From: CAZHYV01 sp964537055
Lineage (GTDB): Bacteria > Myxococcota_A > Polyangia > Palsa-1104 > JAEUJZ01
DNA: 64,000 nucleotides
NCBI GenBank assembly: GCA_964537055.1
Contig: CAZHYV010000008.1
Location: forward strand, 62,001 to 126,000
Reading direction: 5' to 3'
Numbering within the stretch: the stretch's first letter is position 1; the number at the start of each line of letters is the position of its first letter. The notes under the pieces were generated by a model that saw nothing but the letters and a program-made list of their open reading frames with translations, did not search any database and was not told the origin of the DNA. This document shows, piece after piece, positions 1 through 8,715 of the stretch. The position numbers and the translations under genes are program-made.

Positions 1-610
1 CAAACTGAGGAAGCATCCTTTCTGTATGGTCACGGCTATAGACCTTTCCTCTTAAGACCGTAACCCCTTCGGCGAATAATCCTGCAAGGAGGATCGCACT
101 TTTTACTTGGGCGCTTGGAAGGGGTAGTTCATAATCAATTGCTGACAGGGGTCGTTTCCCACGGATGGTCACTGGGGCCGTATCGTGATTGCTCAGTTGC
201 ACGAATGCGCCCATCTTTGTTAGGGGTTCGGCGATTCGGCGCATCGGACGACGGCTCAGTGAGGGATCGCCAGTTAACGTGGCGGTGATAGGCTGACCTG
301 CAAGAACCCCTGATAGTAACCTTAGGGTTGTTCCTGAATTCGCACAAGGGAGAGGAACGGTGGGATCTTTGAGTTTTTTATTACCTGACCCTTCAACAAA
401 AACACATCCCTGTTTTTTTTCAATCGTGACTCCTAAATGAGCTAAGCAATTCCAAGTGGCCTGTACATCTTCGCTATCCAAAAGCCCCAAAATCCTTGTT
501 TGCCCCTGTGCAAGGGCACCTAGGATTAGAGCTCGGTGGGAAATCGATTTATCCTTGGGAACCTCAACTTGTCCCTGGAATCGGCTGGCTGGAAATATCG
601 AGCGGATCAT
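1..610 (-). CDS. aroA: 3-phosphoshikimate 1-carboxyvinyltransferase (EPSP synthase), 5' part only
   Basis: EPSP synthase joins phosphoenolpyruvate to shikimate-3-phosphate in the cytoplasmic shikimate pathway. The frame is open from an ATG at 610 to the window edge (about 203 codons), so the C-terminal half lies outside. The family motif GDPSLSRRPMRR (substrate-binding loop) is encoded around 235-270, and an N-terminal lysine-containing PKDKSISHRALIL segment with a downstream NSGTTLRLL segment fits the first lobe. The start codon overlaps the stop of the upstream diguanylate cyclase as ATGA, so the two are translationally coupled in one minus-strand operon. The family call is firm; completeness cannot be judged. 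Confidence 0.93.
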   Translation of the reverse strand, partial: MIRSIFPASRFQGQVEVPKDKSISHRALILGALAQGQTRILGLLDSEDVQATWNCLAHLGVTIEKKQGCVFVEGSGNKKLKDPTVPLPCANSGTTLRLLSGVLAGQPITATLTGDPSLSRRPMRRIAEPLTKMGAFVQLSNHDTAPVTIRGKRPLSAIDYELPLPSAQVKSAILLAGLFAEGVTVLRGKVYSRDHTERMLPQF

Positions 611-2844
611 AGAGATAGCTCTTTCCCTGATGCAGCATCGGTAGAGAGCTCTTTTGGGGCACTTTGCTTCCGCAAAGATTCGTAGGTCATGGTTTGGTTT
701 CGTCCTTGGTGCTTAGCGCGGTATAAGGCCTGATCGGCGTGAGAGGCAAGCTCGGTCAGGGTTCGTCCATCCTTGGGGAAGTTGGCCACCCCAATCGAGA
801 GGGTACAGCGAAACGTTCCTTGTTCACTGACAAATTCAAGCCGTTCGATCTCTTTACGAATGCGCTCTGCCAATTGAAACGCCTGATAAGTATCTGCCGC
901 ATCTAAGACAACTGCGAACTCTTCTCCGCCATAACGGGCCGCGAGATCGAATTTACGGACACAGGAGAGAACTACCTCAGCAACCCGTTTTAACACCTGA
1001 TCCCCCATGGGGTGTCCGTAGGTGTCATTGATCTTTTTAAAGTAATCGATGTCGGTGAGCAGCAAAGAAAGGCTTTGCTTGTGCCGATGGGCTCGTTCTA
1101 ACATCTCGAGAAAACGGTCCTGCCACGTCCTTCGATTTAGCAGCTGAGTCAGTCCATCGGTCGTTGCCATGGCTTCCATGGACTGGTAGAAGAGAGCATT
1201 TTCAATAGAACCTGCCACCTGGTTTGTGATGATCCCTAAGAGTTCACGTTGGAGTTTGCCAAATTGACGCGGGTGTTGGCTGGCAAGAACCAAGGTCCCA
1301 AGTGGCTGGTTTCCCCGGAGCAATGGAAGTACCAACACAGAAGGAAAGTTTTTCAAACGGATCTGTTCGCCGAACAGAGGAACCTCGGTTTCGTAAGAGA
1401 CATTTAGCTCCGGGAGAGAAAGCTGATTTTTTACAGCCATCGATACCAAGCTGCTGTTCTCTGCGAAGGAGAGGCCGACAAGGTTGGAATCTTGAGCAGA
1501 AAACGATCGGCTGTGGATTGCAGCAATATGGTGGGTTTGGGAAGATGATTCAAAATGAGTAATTGCGGCAAAATCATAGCGACAGATATGTCCCAGCGCG
1601 GAAAACGTGGTTTCATGCACTTGCTCTAAGGTCAGCGCTTGGCTCAATTGACTAGAGGCTTGATAGAGACGTTCCTGCGCATCACGGCTTCGTTCTGCAA
1701 GGATGAAAAGCCGCTCGGACTGAAGGCTGCTCACAAGCTGCCTTGCGGCATGTTCTCCGAGAGAAATTTCCTCGTCCAAAAAGGGGAGAGGCTTTTGGGT
1801 TACCGGGTCCAGAAGCCGGTCAAAGCACAAAATTCCGACAACGACTTTGTTGGAGAGAAGTAGAGGAATGCCCACAAAAGATCCAATATTCGGCGGTATC
1901 TGTCCCTTCCTGTAGTAGGGAAGGTGAGAGGATTTTGGGCTACTGAGACGGAGTGGTTGTTTGTTTTTGATCAGGCTCCCAAAGGCCCCAAGCTCCATAG
2001 GAATCCGCTTCTCTAGCTCAAGTTTGGATTCGCAAAGAAATGTCTTGGTAATGAGCGTCTGCTCAGATTCGTTCAGCCATAGAAGAAGCGCACTGTGGAG
2101 CCGTAATGATTGGCAGAGAAGATCCAGGACAAGGGTTTGTGTCTGCTTCATGACAAGCAGAGAGCCCTGCATTCGAACCAGTTCTGTGGAGTCTACAGTA
2201 TCGCTAGGTTCGGAAACATGCTCTCCCAAAGGACCTAATCGATAAGAACTAGCCTCTTTGTGAATCTGAGCAAGACCTTGCTCTAAAACCAGAAGCTTTT
2301 CTTTTTCAAGCTGGCTGCGATGCTCTCGTAGAAGAAACCAAGGAAGGGATGTAAAAACTCCAATCAGAGGCAAAGAAAAGAAAAGAGACATTCTGTGTTG
2401 GGCTTGGATTTGTAAAAAGATTTCTCCCACCAAAAAAAAACAAGCCACCCAAACGATCTCTTTTCGTGTAAGACCTAGTCCAAAAATAACGGCTCCCAAA
2501 TAAAGCAAGCTGTGAAGGGGAGATAGCGCTCCCCCAGTAGCTGCGAGAAAGAAGAGGACAGCCAGCACAGCAAGGGTTCTTGTCTGCCAAGAAAGTTGCT
2601 TGGGATGCGGTTTCGAAAGAGAAGAAGAAAATATTTTAAGCTCCCGCACGGTAATGACGAGAAAGCTCGTCAAGAAAAGAATTCCGCACCCTAGCGGGAT
2701 AGAGAAGGAACCCGCAGAAAAGGTAAAAATTCCTAAGGCAAAAAGACCCAGGAGAGAAACAAGCGAAAAATTGAAAAAGTGCAGGATGCGTTTTGCCGCA
2801 CCTAAAATCCTTAAAGGAAAATGCCGGTCTGTATTAGTACTCAT
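607..2844 (-). CDS. Membrane-anchored GAF-GAF-GGDEF diguanylate cyclase
   Basis: Predicted to make cyclic di-GMP from two GTP. The 745-residue protein begins with a hydrophobic membrane region (about 20-180, several segments), followed by two GAF-like sensory domains (roughly 235-385 and 400-555) and a C-terminal GGDEF domain (about 575-725). The active-site loop reads GGEEF near residue 639, and an inhibitory-site RxxD (RKFD) lies five residues before it, so both catalysis and product feedback look intact. It overlaps its neighbours by 4 nt on both sides (FtsB-like upstream, aroA downstream). No EAL or HD-GYP domain is present. A PilZ effector gene sits 2.2 kb upstream. The ligands of the GAF domains are unknown. 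Confidence 0.9.
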   Translation of the reverse strand: MSTNTDRHFPLRILGAAKRILHFFNFSLVSLLGLFALGIFTFSAGSFSIPLGCGILFLTSFLVITVRELKIFSSSLSKPHPKQLSWQTRTLAVLAVLFFLAATGGALSPLHSLLYLGAVIFGLGLTRKEIVWVACFFLVGEIFLQIQAQHRMSLFFSLPLIGVFTSLPWFLLREHRSQLEKEKLLVLEQGLAQIHKEASSYRLGPLGEHVSEPSDTVDSTELVRMQGSLLVMKQTQTLVLDLLCQSLRLHSALLLWLNESEQTLITKTFLCESKLELEKRIPMELGAFGSLIKNKQPLRLSSPKSSHLPYYRKGQIPPNIGSFVGIPLLLSNKVVVGILCFDRLLDPVTQKPLPFLDEEISLGEHAARQLVSSLQSERLFILAERSRDAQERLYQASSQLSQALTLEQVHETTFSALGHICRYDFAAITHFESSSQTHHIAAIHSRSFSAQDSNLVGLSFAENSSLVSMAVKNQLSLPELNVSYETEVPLFGEQIRLKNFPSVLVLPLLRGNQPLGTLVLASQHPRQFGKLQRELLGIITNQVAGSIENALFYQSMEAMATTDGLTQLLNRRTWQDRFLEMLERAHRHKQSLSLLLTDIDYFKKINDTYGHPMGDQVLKRVAEVVLSCVRKFDLAARYGGEEFAVVLDAADTYQAFQLAERIRKEIERLEFVSEQGTFRCTLSIGVANFPKDGRTLTELASHADQALYRAKHQGRNQTMTYESLRKQSAPKELSTDAASGKELSL

Positions 2845-3290
2845 GGAAGACGTCCCTCCTGGGCTTTTGAAGAATCGACCTGAGAGGGCTCAGGTGGGAA
2901 CGACTCAGCGGAGCCTTCGGATACACGAAACACCTGCTCTCCTAAGCGAACCATCCCACGCTCCCTCGCTTGTTTTTCAACCCAATCCGGATTAGAAACC
3001 TCCGCAAGTTCTTTCTCTAACAGGGCGACTTCTTTACGAAGCTCTTCATTGGTAAGCTTGAGCTGCTCTAGACGAGTTTTACCATCAAAATAGTTGGCAA
3101 GCTGGCTTGTCAACTGAAGCCGATTGAGAGCAATGGAAGCGGAAACGGCAAGAATGGTTGCGAAGACCCAACGAAACACCCAGATTCTTACCGATTTTGA
3201 ACGAAGCTTTACGAAGAAAGAGATTCGAGATTGATCTTTTGATACAGATCTCATCCTGACCATCGTGCCCTGAGAGGAGGAGAGAGGCAA
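2841..3290 (-). CDS. ftsB: FtsB/DivIC-like septum formation initiator
   Basis: A short bitopic membrane protein of the divisome FtsQLB type. It has a basic N-terminus, one transmembrane segment (about residues 39-58), a leucine-rich coiled coil (about 70-100) and the family signature NPDWVEKQARERGMVRLGE near 98-116. A Pro/Ser-rich tail follows. The longest start is a TTG at 3290; an ATG at 3263 or 3254 would still keep the transmembrane helix, and neither has a strong ribosome site, so the start is uncertain. Its stop overlaps the diguanylate cyclase start by 4 nt, placing a division gene first in the operon with c-di-GMP synthesis and aroA. Confidence 0.8.
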   Translation of the reverse strand: MPLSSSQGTMVRMRSVSKDQSRISFFVKLRSKSVRIWVFRWVFATILAVSASIALNRLQLTSQLANYFDGKTRLEQLKLTNEELRKEVALLEKELAEVSNPDWVEKQARERGMVRLGEQVFRVSEGSAESFPPEPSQVDSSKAQEGRLP

Positions 3291-3390
3291 ATTTTTCTTG
3301 AAATGGAAACTTTACAAAAGAAGAAGGCTCGAAGCTGCAAAGTGTCTTTCTGGGCTGTTTTCTTGCGTCGTTTACTCGTTCCCTTCACGC

Positions 3391-4977
3391 TCACTTAATT
3401 CCGATACGACCTTCTTTGATTCCATCGACCACATAATGAGCAATCGCTGCATTGTAATCTGTGCCGTAGGCCCTTTGCAAATCTGGATAGCGCTCTACGT
3501 ATTCTTTGACATGAAACTTTGGATGTGACCACCGTCCCTCAGAAAAGCCATGGTTGAGCCAGTGATAGGTAGCTCCTTCTTTATCCGTGTAAGGGAGCAA
3601 AGGATTGATAAATAAATAGTACCGCCAATCAAACACGTTTGGATCCAGAGCTCCTCGTCCGAGCAAACCTGCTTTTCGACCAGTAGTGATATAGTGCTTT
3701 ATCGCTGCACTGTAGTCTGTGCCGCATAATTTTGCGACATCAGGATTCATCGCCAAGTAGTGGGTCACCTGGAACTCCGGATGAGACAGTCTTCCTTGCG
3801 CAATTCCTGTGGTAAGCCAATGGCGAGCGGCACACTCATAGTCCGTGCAAGCAACATCTTTATTCTGGGCTACGTAAAATCGCCAATCAAAGACAAAAGG
3901 ATGCAATGCATACCGACCAACTCGCCCTTCTGCATGACCCGATAGGATGAAATGAGAAATGGCAGATCGATAATCAACACCAAAAGCAGCATACAAGTCG
4001 TCGTACATCCGAACATACTCATCCACATGAAACATGAAGTGGGCTTGAGCTCCAGAAGGAATCCCTGTATTTAACCAGTGGCTTAGGGCCCGGTAGTATC
4101 CTGTTCCAGCCGGTAATCCAGCTTTGGTAGAGTAGTAAGCGCTATCAAAAAATTCATTCATAAAGCTTACGGAAGCGGTGAGGCCAGCGCTCTTCCCCGT
4201 CAGTACATAATGACGGATCGCTTCAGGATAGTTGTTACGATAGGTTGCATACAAATTTGGATAAGCGAGAAGGTAGTCAAGCACGCGAAATCCTGTTCCC
4301 GCATGATAACCTTCGGGCGCACCAATGGTAATCCAATGTTCGCGAACACTGATGAGACCAGGGCCTGGGGCAGGTTTTCCATCCAGCGTGACAACTGTAG
4401 GATAGAGGGCGTCGCTATAAACAGCAGGGTCTAAAAGGGTCCTCCCAATGCGCCCTTCTCTATACCCGGCGTCTATATAGTGCTCGGTCGCCAGCGTAAG
4501 GTCCCCCCCTTTTGCGTCTCGTATGTCTCGGTACTGCTCCAGATACTCGCTCGCCTTAAAGAGAGGATGACCAATCAGACCACTTTTAAGTCCGCAGGAA
4601 AGCCAATTCTTTTTTGCGCCTTCTTCGGTGGATACTCCCCCCGGTCTATTTGCAAGGAGGTAAAATTCCCAGTCAAAAACGAGAGCCGAAAGAAATTTTG
4701 TTGATGTTGAAGGTTTCGGGTCATATACGCACAGCAAAGGTGCCTCAGGGGTGTCGCACATGCCGGAGATATCGGGTTTTCGAGAGTATCTTATAGGGCA
4801 ACCAACCGCAGCGCTGGTACAAAATTCCTCGCCTCGGCGATCGATAGCGCAAGGCGATCCGAGCGCTGAGCTTTTGCTGCCGACGTCAAAGTTGTTAGAT
4901 GCAGTTTTGCTACTACAAGCGAGGGCCAGATTCGTTCCTAATAGGAACAAAAAAGTTTTTGTTTTTTTGGATATCAT
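3391..4977 (-). CDS. Lipoprotein built of five tandem A-B repeat pairs
   Basis: An exported lipoprotein of about 528 residues. The lipobox LALAC follows a KKTK basic start. After a Cys-containing N-terminal region (about 25-95) the rest is ten repeats of about 40 residues in strict alternation. Type A carries a FDWxFY core, a HWLxxG segment and GRxxHPxF. Type B carries a YxxxYPDLxxAYGTDY-like core, an AIxHYxxxG segment and EGRxGR followed by ALDP. The repeats resemble the short NPDV/HYLxxGxxEGR units seen at the ends of some bacterial RTX-like and glycosyltransferase proteins. A TTG at 4992 extends the frame, but the ATG at 4977 fits the signal peptide and the promoter geometry. Function unknown; likely surface binding or adhesion. 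Confidence 0.75.
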   Translation of the reverse strand: MISKKTKTFLFLLGTNLALACSSKTASNNFDVGSKSSALGSPCAIDRRGEEFCTSAAVGCPIRYSRKPDISGMCDTPEAPLLCVYDPKPSTSTKFLSALVFDWEFYLLANRPGGVSTEEGAKKNWLSCGLKSGLIGHPLFKASEYLEQYRDIRDAKGGDLTLATEHYIDAGYREGRIGRTLLDPAVYSDALYPTVVTLDGKPAPGPGLISVREHWITIGAPEGYHAGTGFRVLDYLLAYPNLYATYRNNYPEAIRHYVLTGKSAGLTASVSFMNEFFDSAYYSTKAGLPAGTGYYRALSHWLNTGIPSGAQAHFMFHVDEYVRMYDDLYAAFGVDYRSAISHFILSGHAEGRVGRYALHPFVFDWRFYVAQNKDVACTDYECAARHWLTTGIAQGRLSHPEFQVTHYLAMNPDVAKLCGTDYSAAIKHYITTGRKAGLLGRGALDPNVFDWRYYLFINPLLPYTDKEGATYHWLNHGFSEGRWSHPKFHVKEYVERYPDLQRAYGTDYNAAIAHYVVDGIKEGRIGIK

Positions 4978-4983
4978 AGCGGA

Positions 4984-5012
4984 AAACTGCAATATTTATC
5001 ATAGGTTGTCAA
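4984..5012 (-). promoter_or_regulatory. Candidate promoter of the A-B repeat lipoprotein
   Basis: A perfect TTGACA (5007-5012) is separated by 17 nt from CAGTTT (4984-4989), which ends six bases before the ATG at 4977. The -35 is strong and the -10 is poor. The spacing matches the leaderless-type promoters elsewhere in this window. Confidence 0.35.
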
Positions 5013-5084
5013 TAATATCTTTTCCTTTGTCGTTGATCAAGACTGGTACTCGACCTTCCTTTTGTATTGAAGATACGCTTTGGC

Positions 5085-5441
5085 TTAATTCAAAGAGAAC
5101 TGCGAAAATCCGCCGAGGTGTTTGCCCAAAACCTGCTTTGCATTCTGTTCAAATGCAGTAAACCGGATCCCCATCCCAATAAAGGAGGTTCCTTGGTCTT
5201 TCGGAGAAAGGTTTAGATAGTAAAGATGTTTAACCTCACCCTTCATCACAATTTGGGAATGAGCCTCGGGGATAAAGAAATGCACATGGACAGGCGTTCC
5301 CAAAGGAAAGGACTTGGGAACTTCTACCATAATTCCTCCGCAAGAAATGTTTCGAGCAATCGCATAAGACTGCCCGAAGGTATCGCTAATCAGAGAAACA
5401 GCAAAAGATCGAGGTACGCGAGGTGAAAGACGTTGGTCCAT
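5085..5441 (-). CDS. PilZ-domain c-di-GMP effector
   Basis: A single-domain 118-residue PilZ protein predicted to bind cyclic di-GMP. It has the arginine motif RLSPRVPR near the N-terminus (residues 4-11) and the NxSxxG motif as NISCGG near 32-37, in the usual order and spacing for the family, followed by a beta-barrel-like sequence. There is no output domain, so it must act by binding another protein. A diguanylate cyclase lies 2.2 kb away on the same strand. There is no Shine-Dalgarno; a near-consensus promoter ends six bases before the ATG, predicting a leaderless transcript. Confidence 0.88.
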   Translation of the reverse strand: MDQRLSPRVPRSFAVSLISDTFGQSYAIARNISCGGIMVEVPKSFPLGTPVHVHFFIPEAHSQIVMKGEVKHLYYLNLSPKDQGTSFIGMGIRFTAFEQNAKQVLGKHLGGFSQFSLN

Positions 5442-5447
5442 GAAGAA

Positions 5448-5476
5448 TGTATACCAAAGTAGTTTAATGAAGTCAA
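5448..5476 (-). promoter_or_regulatory. Leaderless-type promoter of the PilZ gene
   Basis: TTGACT (5471-5476), a 17-nt spacer and TATACA (5448-5453) are followed by six bases and the ATG at 5441, so transcription should begin at or next to the start codon. This is the cleanest example of the arrangement in the window. Confidence 0.65.
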
Positions 5477-5485
5477 AAATATTAC

Positions 5486-5502
5486 ATTATACTACATGTA
5501 GT
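5486..5502. promoter_or_regulatory. Palindrome ACTACATGTAGT with adjoining TATAAT
   Basis: A perfect 12-bp palindrome (5491-5502) overlaps a minus-strand TATAAT (5486-5491) just upstream of the main PilZ promoter. The 11-mer TGTAGTATAAT read on the minus strand recurs with one change upstream of erpA (16049-16059). It could be an operator or a second promoter; only the sequence match is seen. Confidence 0.3.
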
Positions 5503-5700
5503 TTCTGTGAGTGGTTGCTCTTTTTATAAAAGGATGCTTCTTCAGTGTCGTTGCTCTGCAGAAAAACTTATGAGGCTTCATTCGAGACTTATTTAAGTGC
5601 TTCTATTAAAACTTATGAAAAACCCCATCGAGGAAATATTTTTTGGGTTGCAAAAAGCAGAAAACGCTATATCTTTCTAAAGGTTACTAAAGGAGGTATC

Positions 5701-6234
5701 ATGAAAAAAAGTTTATTTATTTTTGGTTTTGTTTTTTCAGGGCTGCTTAGCGGGTGTGCTTCTTTGGATGATTGTCCGTTCTTAGATGATGGTTGGCCGG
5801 CATCTATGATTCGCGTCCCAACTTGTCATAATACAGATGGCGTGCAAGCTTGCTGTTATGCCAACGTGCAAGTTCTTTGGGACCCATCTCAGATTTCTTT
5901 ATCTAAACAGCAAGGTGGGACGGTGCAAGTCCAGCTTTCTCGCGAGCTTCTAACTGGGCTTAAGGGTGATCAGGAAAGGTATAACGAAGGCATTACCTTC
6001 CGTATTGTACAAATGGATGATATGGGTGTAAACGTAATCGCCCAGACCAGAGATTTCCTACCTACGAGTGAACAACAGCTTGATTACGGCAAATGGAAGT
6101 TCAATGTTTCCCCATCAGACCTTTCTACGTTCAAATCTGGTTCTGCCAGGCTGGATATTACAATCGCTTCTAATACCAACCGAAAGTATGAGCGTGAAAT
6201 TAAAGCTTCCTACTCAATTTCTATCACAGACTAA
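5701..6234 (+). CDS. Small secreted lipoprotein, unknown function
   Basis: A 177-residue predicted lipoprotein. The ATG at 5701 is chosen because a strong ribosome site (AAGGAGG) precedes it and a typical lipoprotein signal follows directly, with lipobox LLSGC (Cys19). The longer frame reaching back to 5545 would bury this signal. The mature part has a short Cys-rich start (about 19-55, including a CC pair) and then a beta-rich region without a motif I recognise. It is the first of two consecutive plus-strand lipoprotein genes. No family assigned. Confidence 0.75.
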   Translation: MKKSLFIFGFVFSGLLSGCASLDDCPFLDDGWPASMIRVPTCHNTDGVQACCYANVQVLWDPSQISLSKQQGGTVQVQLSRELLTGLKGDQERYNEGITFRIVQMDDMGVNVIAQTRDFLPTSEQQLDYGKWKFNVSPSDLSTFKSGSARLDITIASNTNRKYEREIKASYSISITD

Positions 6235-6268
6235 ACTCCCTGCTTGATCGAATGCCGTAAGAATCACC

Positions 6269-6297
6269 TTGAGATTTTGGCTGCTTAGGATTAAGCT
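6269..6297 (+). promoter_or_regulatory. Candidate sigma70 promoter
   Basis: TTGAGA (6269-6274), a 17-nt spacer and TAAGCT (6292-6297) lie about 60 nt before the lipoprotein gene at 6358. The leader holds an AAGCT/AGCTT inverted repeat. Confidence 0.35.
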
Positions 6298-6357
6298 AAG
6301 CTCCTTATAGAAATCCTCCGAGCTTTTTAGACTCACCGGGAGGAAAAAGGAGACCTT

Positions 6358-6813
6358 ATGCACACGTTTCTAAAACAAAGTCTTTACGGATGGACTGGGG
6401 TTGCTCTCCTCCTTGGATTGGGGTGTGGTGGCACAAGCGAGGTAAAGGATCGTCATGAGAGGACAGCTCGTGTCATGAATGCTGCAATAAAATGCCAAAG
6501 CCCTGCTTATGTGGTAAAACTAAGTCTTGGTATCGAAGAAGGAGTTTGTGATAAGGAAGACCGGGTTTGTGTCGATGGTTTGGTGCAACTTCATTCGACC
6601 AAAGAAAAAGATACCTACGCCTTTCTTCTTCTCGATAAAAAACATCGATCTCAACCAAATAGTCTAGAATTTTTGGATCATGTTCTTAGTGAGGCACACA
6701 ATTCAAATAGACCGGTTGTGATTTCTTACCTTCCTAAAGAAGGAAAAGGGTGTGAATCAAGCGCCCCCGTTCTTTTTGAAAAAGAGATTGTTGCTATAGA
6801 GATAGTGAAGTAA
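6358..6813 (+). CDS. Small lipoprotein, unknown function
   Basis: A 151-residue predicted lipoprotein with a good ribosome site (AAGGAG) seven bases upstream and a lipobox ending LGLGC (Cys23). The mature domain holds four further cysteines (in KCQSP, GVCDK, RVCVD and KGCES), which could form two disulfides outside the cytoplasm. I recognise no family. It stands between another small lipoprotein gene and ybeY and has its own candidate promoter. Confidence 0.72.
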   Translation: MHTFLKQSLYGWTGVALLLGLGCGGTSEVKDRHERTARVMNAAIKCQSPAYVVKLSLGIEEGVCDKEDRVCVDGLVQLHSTKEKDTYAFLLLDKKHRSQPNSLEFLDHVLSEAHNSNRPVVISYLPKEGKGCESSAPVLFEKEIVAIEIVK

Positions 6814-6876
6814 TCTCCTAAATCTCTTATTTTCTTTGAGACGCCTTTTGCTTAGACGCCTTTTACTGATTTGCCT

Positions 6877-7365
6877 ATGACCCTTAGTTTGCTTACCCGA
6901 AACAATGCAAAAACGCTTATTCCTCTTTCGGACCGAAAGGTTCTTAAGCGGCAGCTTACCCGAGCGATTCGCGCCAGCGGTCTTCTAAATGCACAAATCT
7001 GTCTTTCTCTTTCTGACGATAACGAGCTGTCTCAACTCAATCAGACCTATGCTAATGAAGAACATCCAACTGACGTTCTCTCGTTTGCCCAGCCTTTTCC
7101 TCAGCCTTTAAGGAAAGAAACTGCGCTTTGGGGAGACATTATCATCTCCGTAGAGACTGCGAAGCGTCAGGCAGAAGCTGCGGGGCACTCGCTTTTGCAA
7201 GAGCTTCTGCACCTAGCAATTCATGGGTTTTGTCATTTAATGGGCTATGATCATGCAACCAAGCAAGAAGAACAAGTGATGTTTGGCTATACAAAAGAGC
7301 TCCAAACGCAAGCTTTAGGGAGAGGAAAAATTCGTTTGGTGGCTCCTTCGGTACTTCAGCGTTAG
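6877..7365 (+). CDS. ybeY: Endoribonuclease YbeY
   Basis: A metal-dependent endoribonuclease for 16S rRNA 3'-end maturation and ribosome quality control. The diagnostic zinc motif HGFCHLMGYDH is present near residues 111-121, and the EHPTDVLSF segment of the family near 50-58. Length (162) is normal. The ATG at 6877 is preferred; a TTG two codons upstream (6871) is also open, and neither has a clear ribosome site. The stop region overlaps the 3' end of the convergent agmatinase gene by 4 bp. Confidence 0.92.
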   Translation: MTLSLLTRNNAKTLIPLSDRKVLKRQLTRAIRASGLLNAQICLSLSDDNELSQLNQTYANEEHPTDVLSFAQPFPQPLRKETALWGDIIISVETAKRQAEAAGHSLLQELLHLAIHGFCHLMGYDHATKQEEQVMFGYTKELQTQALGRGKIRLVAPSVLQR

Positions 7366-8414
7366 CGTGAACGTTCACTTTGCTGCTGCGATAGTAGGGT
7401 GAATCCAATCAACTTGTAAAGAATTCGGGCACCTACGTTCCCATCCCATTCATCTTTTGATTGAGGGTTGGGTGCAACCTCGTTAAGGTCAAAACCGACA
7501 ATCGTTCTTCCTGATGTTACCAGCAGCGAAAATAAATGAGTAACCTCGTAAAAGCTAAGTCCTCCAGGCACGGGAGTTCCTGTATTTGGGCATAAAGAAG
7601 GATCCAATCCATCGATATCGAAGCTGATATAGACATTTTGCGGAAGGGCTTGAATCAGCTCCAGGCATACCTGCGTGTAGGGGGTCCCATCAAAGAGTTT
7701 CCTACGGATAGATGGCATGGAGTGGAGGATGATTCGCTGGTTGCTTGTATCGATAGTCACTTGCTCTTCCTCGCATAGATCTCGAATGCCCACCTGGACC
7801 AGACGTGTGACCTCGGGAATTTCTCTCACAACATTGTGCATGATGGAAGCATGAGAATGTAGAAATCCCTCGTAAGCATTCCGAAGATCGGCATGCGCAT
7901 CAATATGCAGAACACCCAAATTCTTATAGTGTTCTGCATAGGCAGAAATTGCCCCAAAGGGAACCGAGTGATCGCCACCGACAATGCCCACGATTTTATT
8001 TTGGCGGAGATAGAGGGCGGTTCTCTCCTTGACCCACTGGTTCATCTGGGTCGTGGTGGCATTGACGGTTTCTAAGTTTTTGGAAAGCTCGGGATTGGAT
8101 TCTATCCTGCCTCCTTCTCGGATAATAGGTTCTGCTTGGTTGCGAGCAGTCTCATTCCATGCTTGGATGGTTTCAGAAAGCGGCTCCATGAAGATCCCAG
8201 CCTCATAAGGGCGCCCCGTTTCTAGATCGAATAAATCCACTTGACGGCTTGCCTTTAGAATCACCTCTGGACCAAGAGCTGCGCCTCGTTTGTAAGAAGT
8301 TGTGGCATCAAAGGGAACAGGGATCAGGACTACCTTAGATTGGTCTTGATCGTAAGGAAGTCCATAGATTCCGGAATCTTGAGTAGAGGCTGCATTAGGA
8401 TCAAACGATTGCAT
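7362..8414 (-). CDS. speB: Agmatinase/arginase-family ureohydrolase
   Basis: A binuclear manganese ureohydrolase, most likely agmatinase, giving putrescine and urea. All metal-binding motifs are visible: GGDHS (His149), DAHAD (Asp172, His174, Asp176) and SFDIDGLDP (Asp266, Asp268). At 350 residues it is longer than many agmatinases (about 300) because of a charged segment around 95-125. Whether the substrate is agmatine, arginine or formiminoglutamate cannot be settled from sequence. It converges on ybeY with a 4-bp overlap and has no clear Shine-Dalgarno. Confidence 0.85.
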   Translation of the reverse strand: MQSFDPNAASTQDSGIYGLPYDQDQSKVVLIPVPFDATTSYKRGAALGPEVILKASRQVDLFDLETGRPYEAGIFMEPLSETIQAWNETARNQAEPIIREGGRIESNPELSKNLETVNATTTQMNQWVKERTALYLRQNKIVGIVGGDHSVPFGAISAYAEHYKNLGVLHIDAHADLRNAYEGFLHSHASIMHNVVREIPEVTRLVQVGIRDLCEEEQVTIDTSNQRIILHSMPSIRRKLFDGTPYTQVCLELIQALPQNVYISFDIDGLDPSLCPNTGTPVPGGLSFYEVTHLFSLLVTSGRTIVGFDLNEVAPNPQSKDEWDGNVGARILYKLIGFTLLSQQQSERSR

Positions 8415-8715
8415 GGGAGAAAACCTACCACATCTTGATTCGTTCTAACATCCAATAATTCAAATTTGGAACCTGTTTTATCTTTCTTCTTGACAATCTA
8501 CTGCGCGGCCGCGAAACTGTGCTCTGAGCCTAAGAATCTATTGAGGCTAGGAATCCCTGTAAAGAAGACCCATCAAACTCTCCTAGGGAAGGATTTCTGC
8601 AAACCGTAAGAGTATCGTAAGGATGATAAAACGATTTGCACAGGGTTAGGCACGAAGGGAGTCGACGCTCTTTTATCGAACCAACAGCGTCTTCCAAAAA
8701 GAAAGGAACAAACGA
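8415..8715. other. Intergenic region between divergent speB and HicB-like genes
   Basis: About 300 bp with no supported gene. It holds a perfect TTGACA on the plus strand (8490-8495) but no good -10 at 16-18 bp, and a GC-rich palindrome GCGGCCGC nearby. A ribosome-site-like AAAGGA lies 8 nt before the next gene. No RNA gene seen. Confidence 0.5.

Noticed and set aside
5545..5700. A 52-codon N-terminal extension of the lipoprotein at 5701
   Set aside because: It would bury the signal peptide, and a strong ribosome site lies just before 5701.
8490..8518. A perfect TTGACA upstream of the HicB-like gene as its promoter
   Set aside because: The best hexamer at 17 nt is GAAACT, it is 200 bp from the gene, and a GC-rich palindrome lies between.
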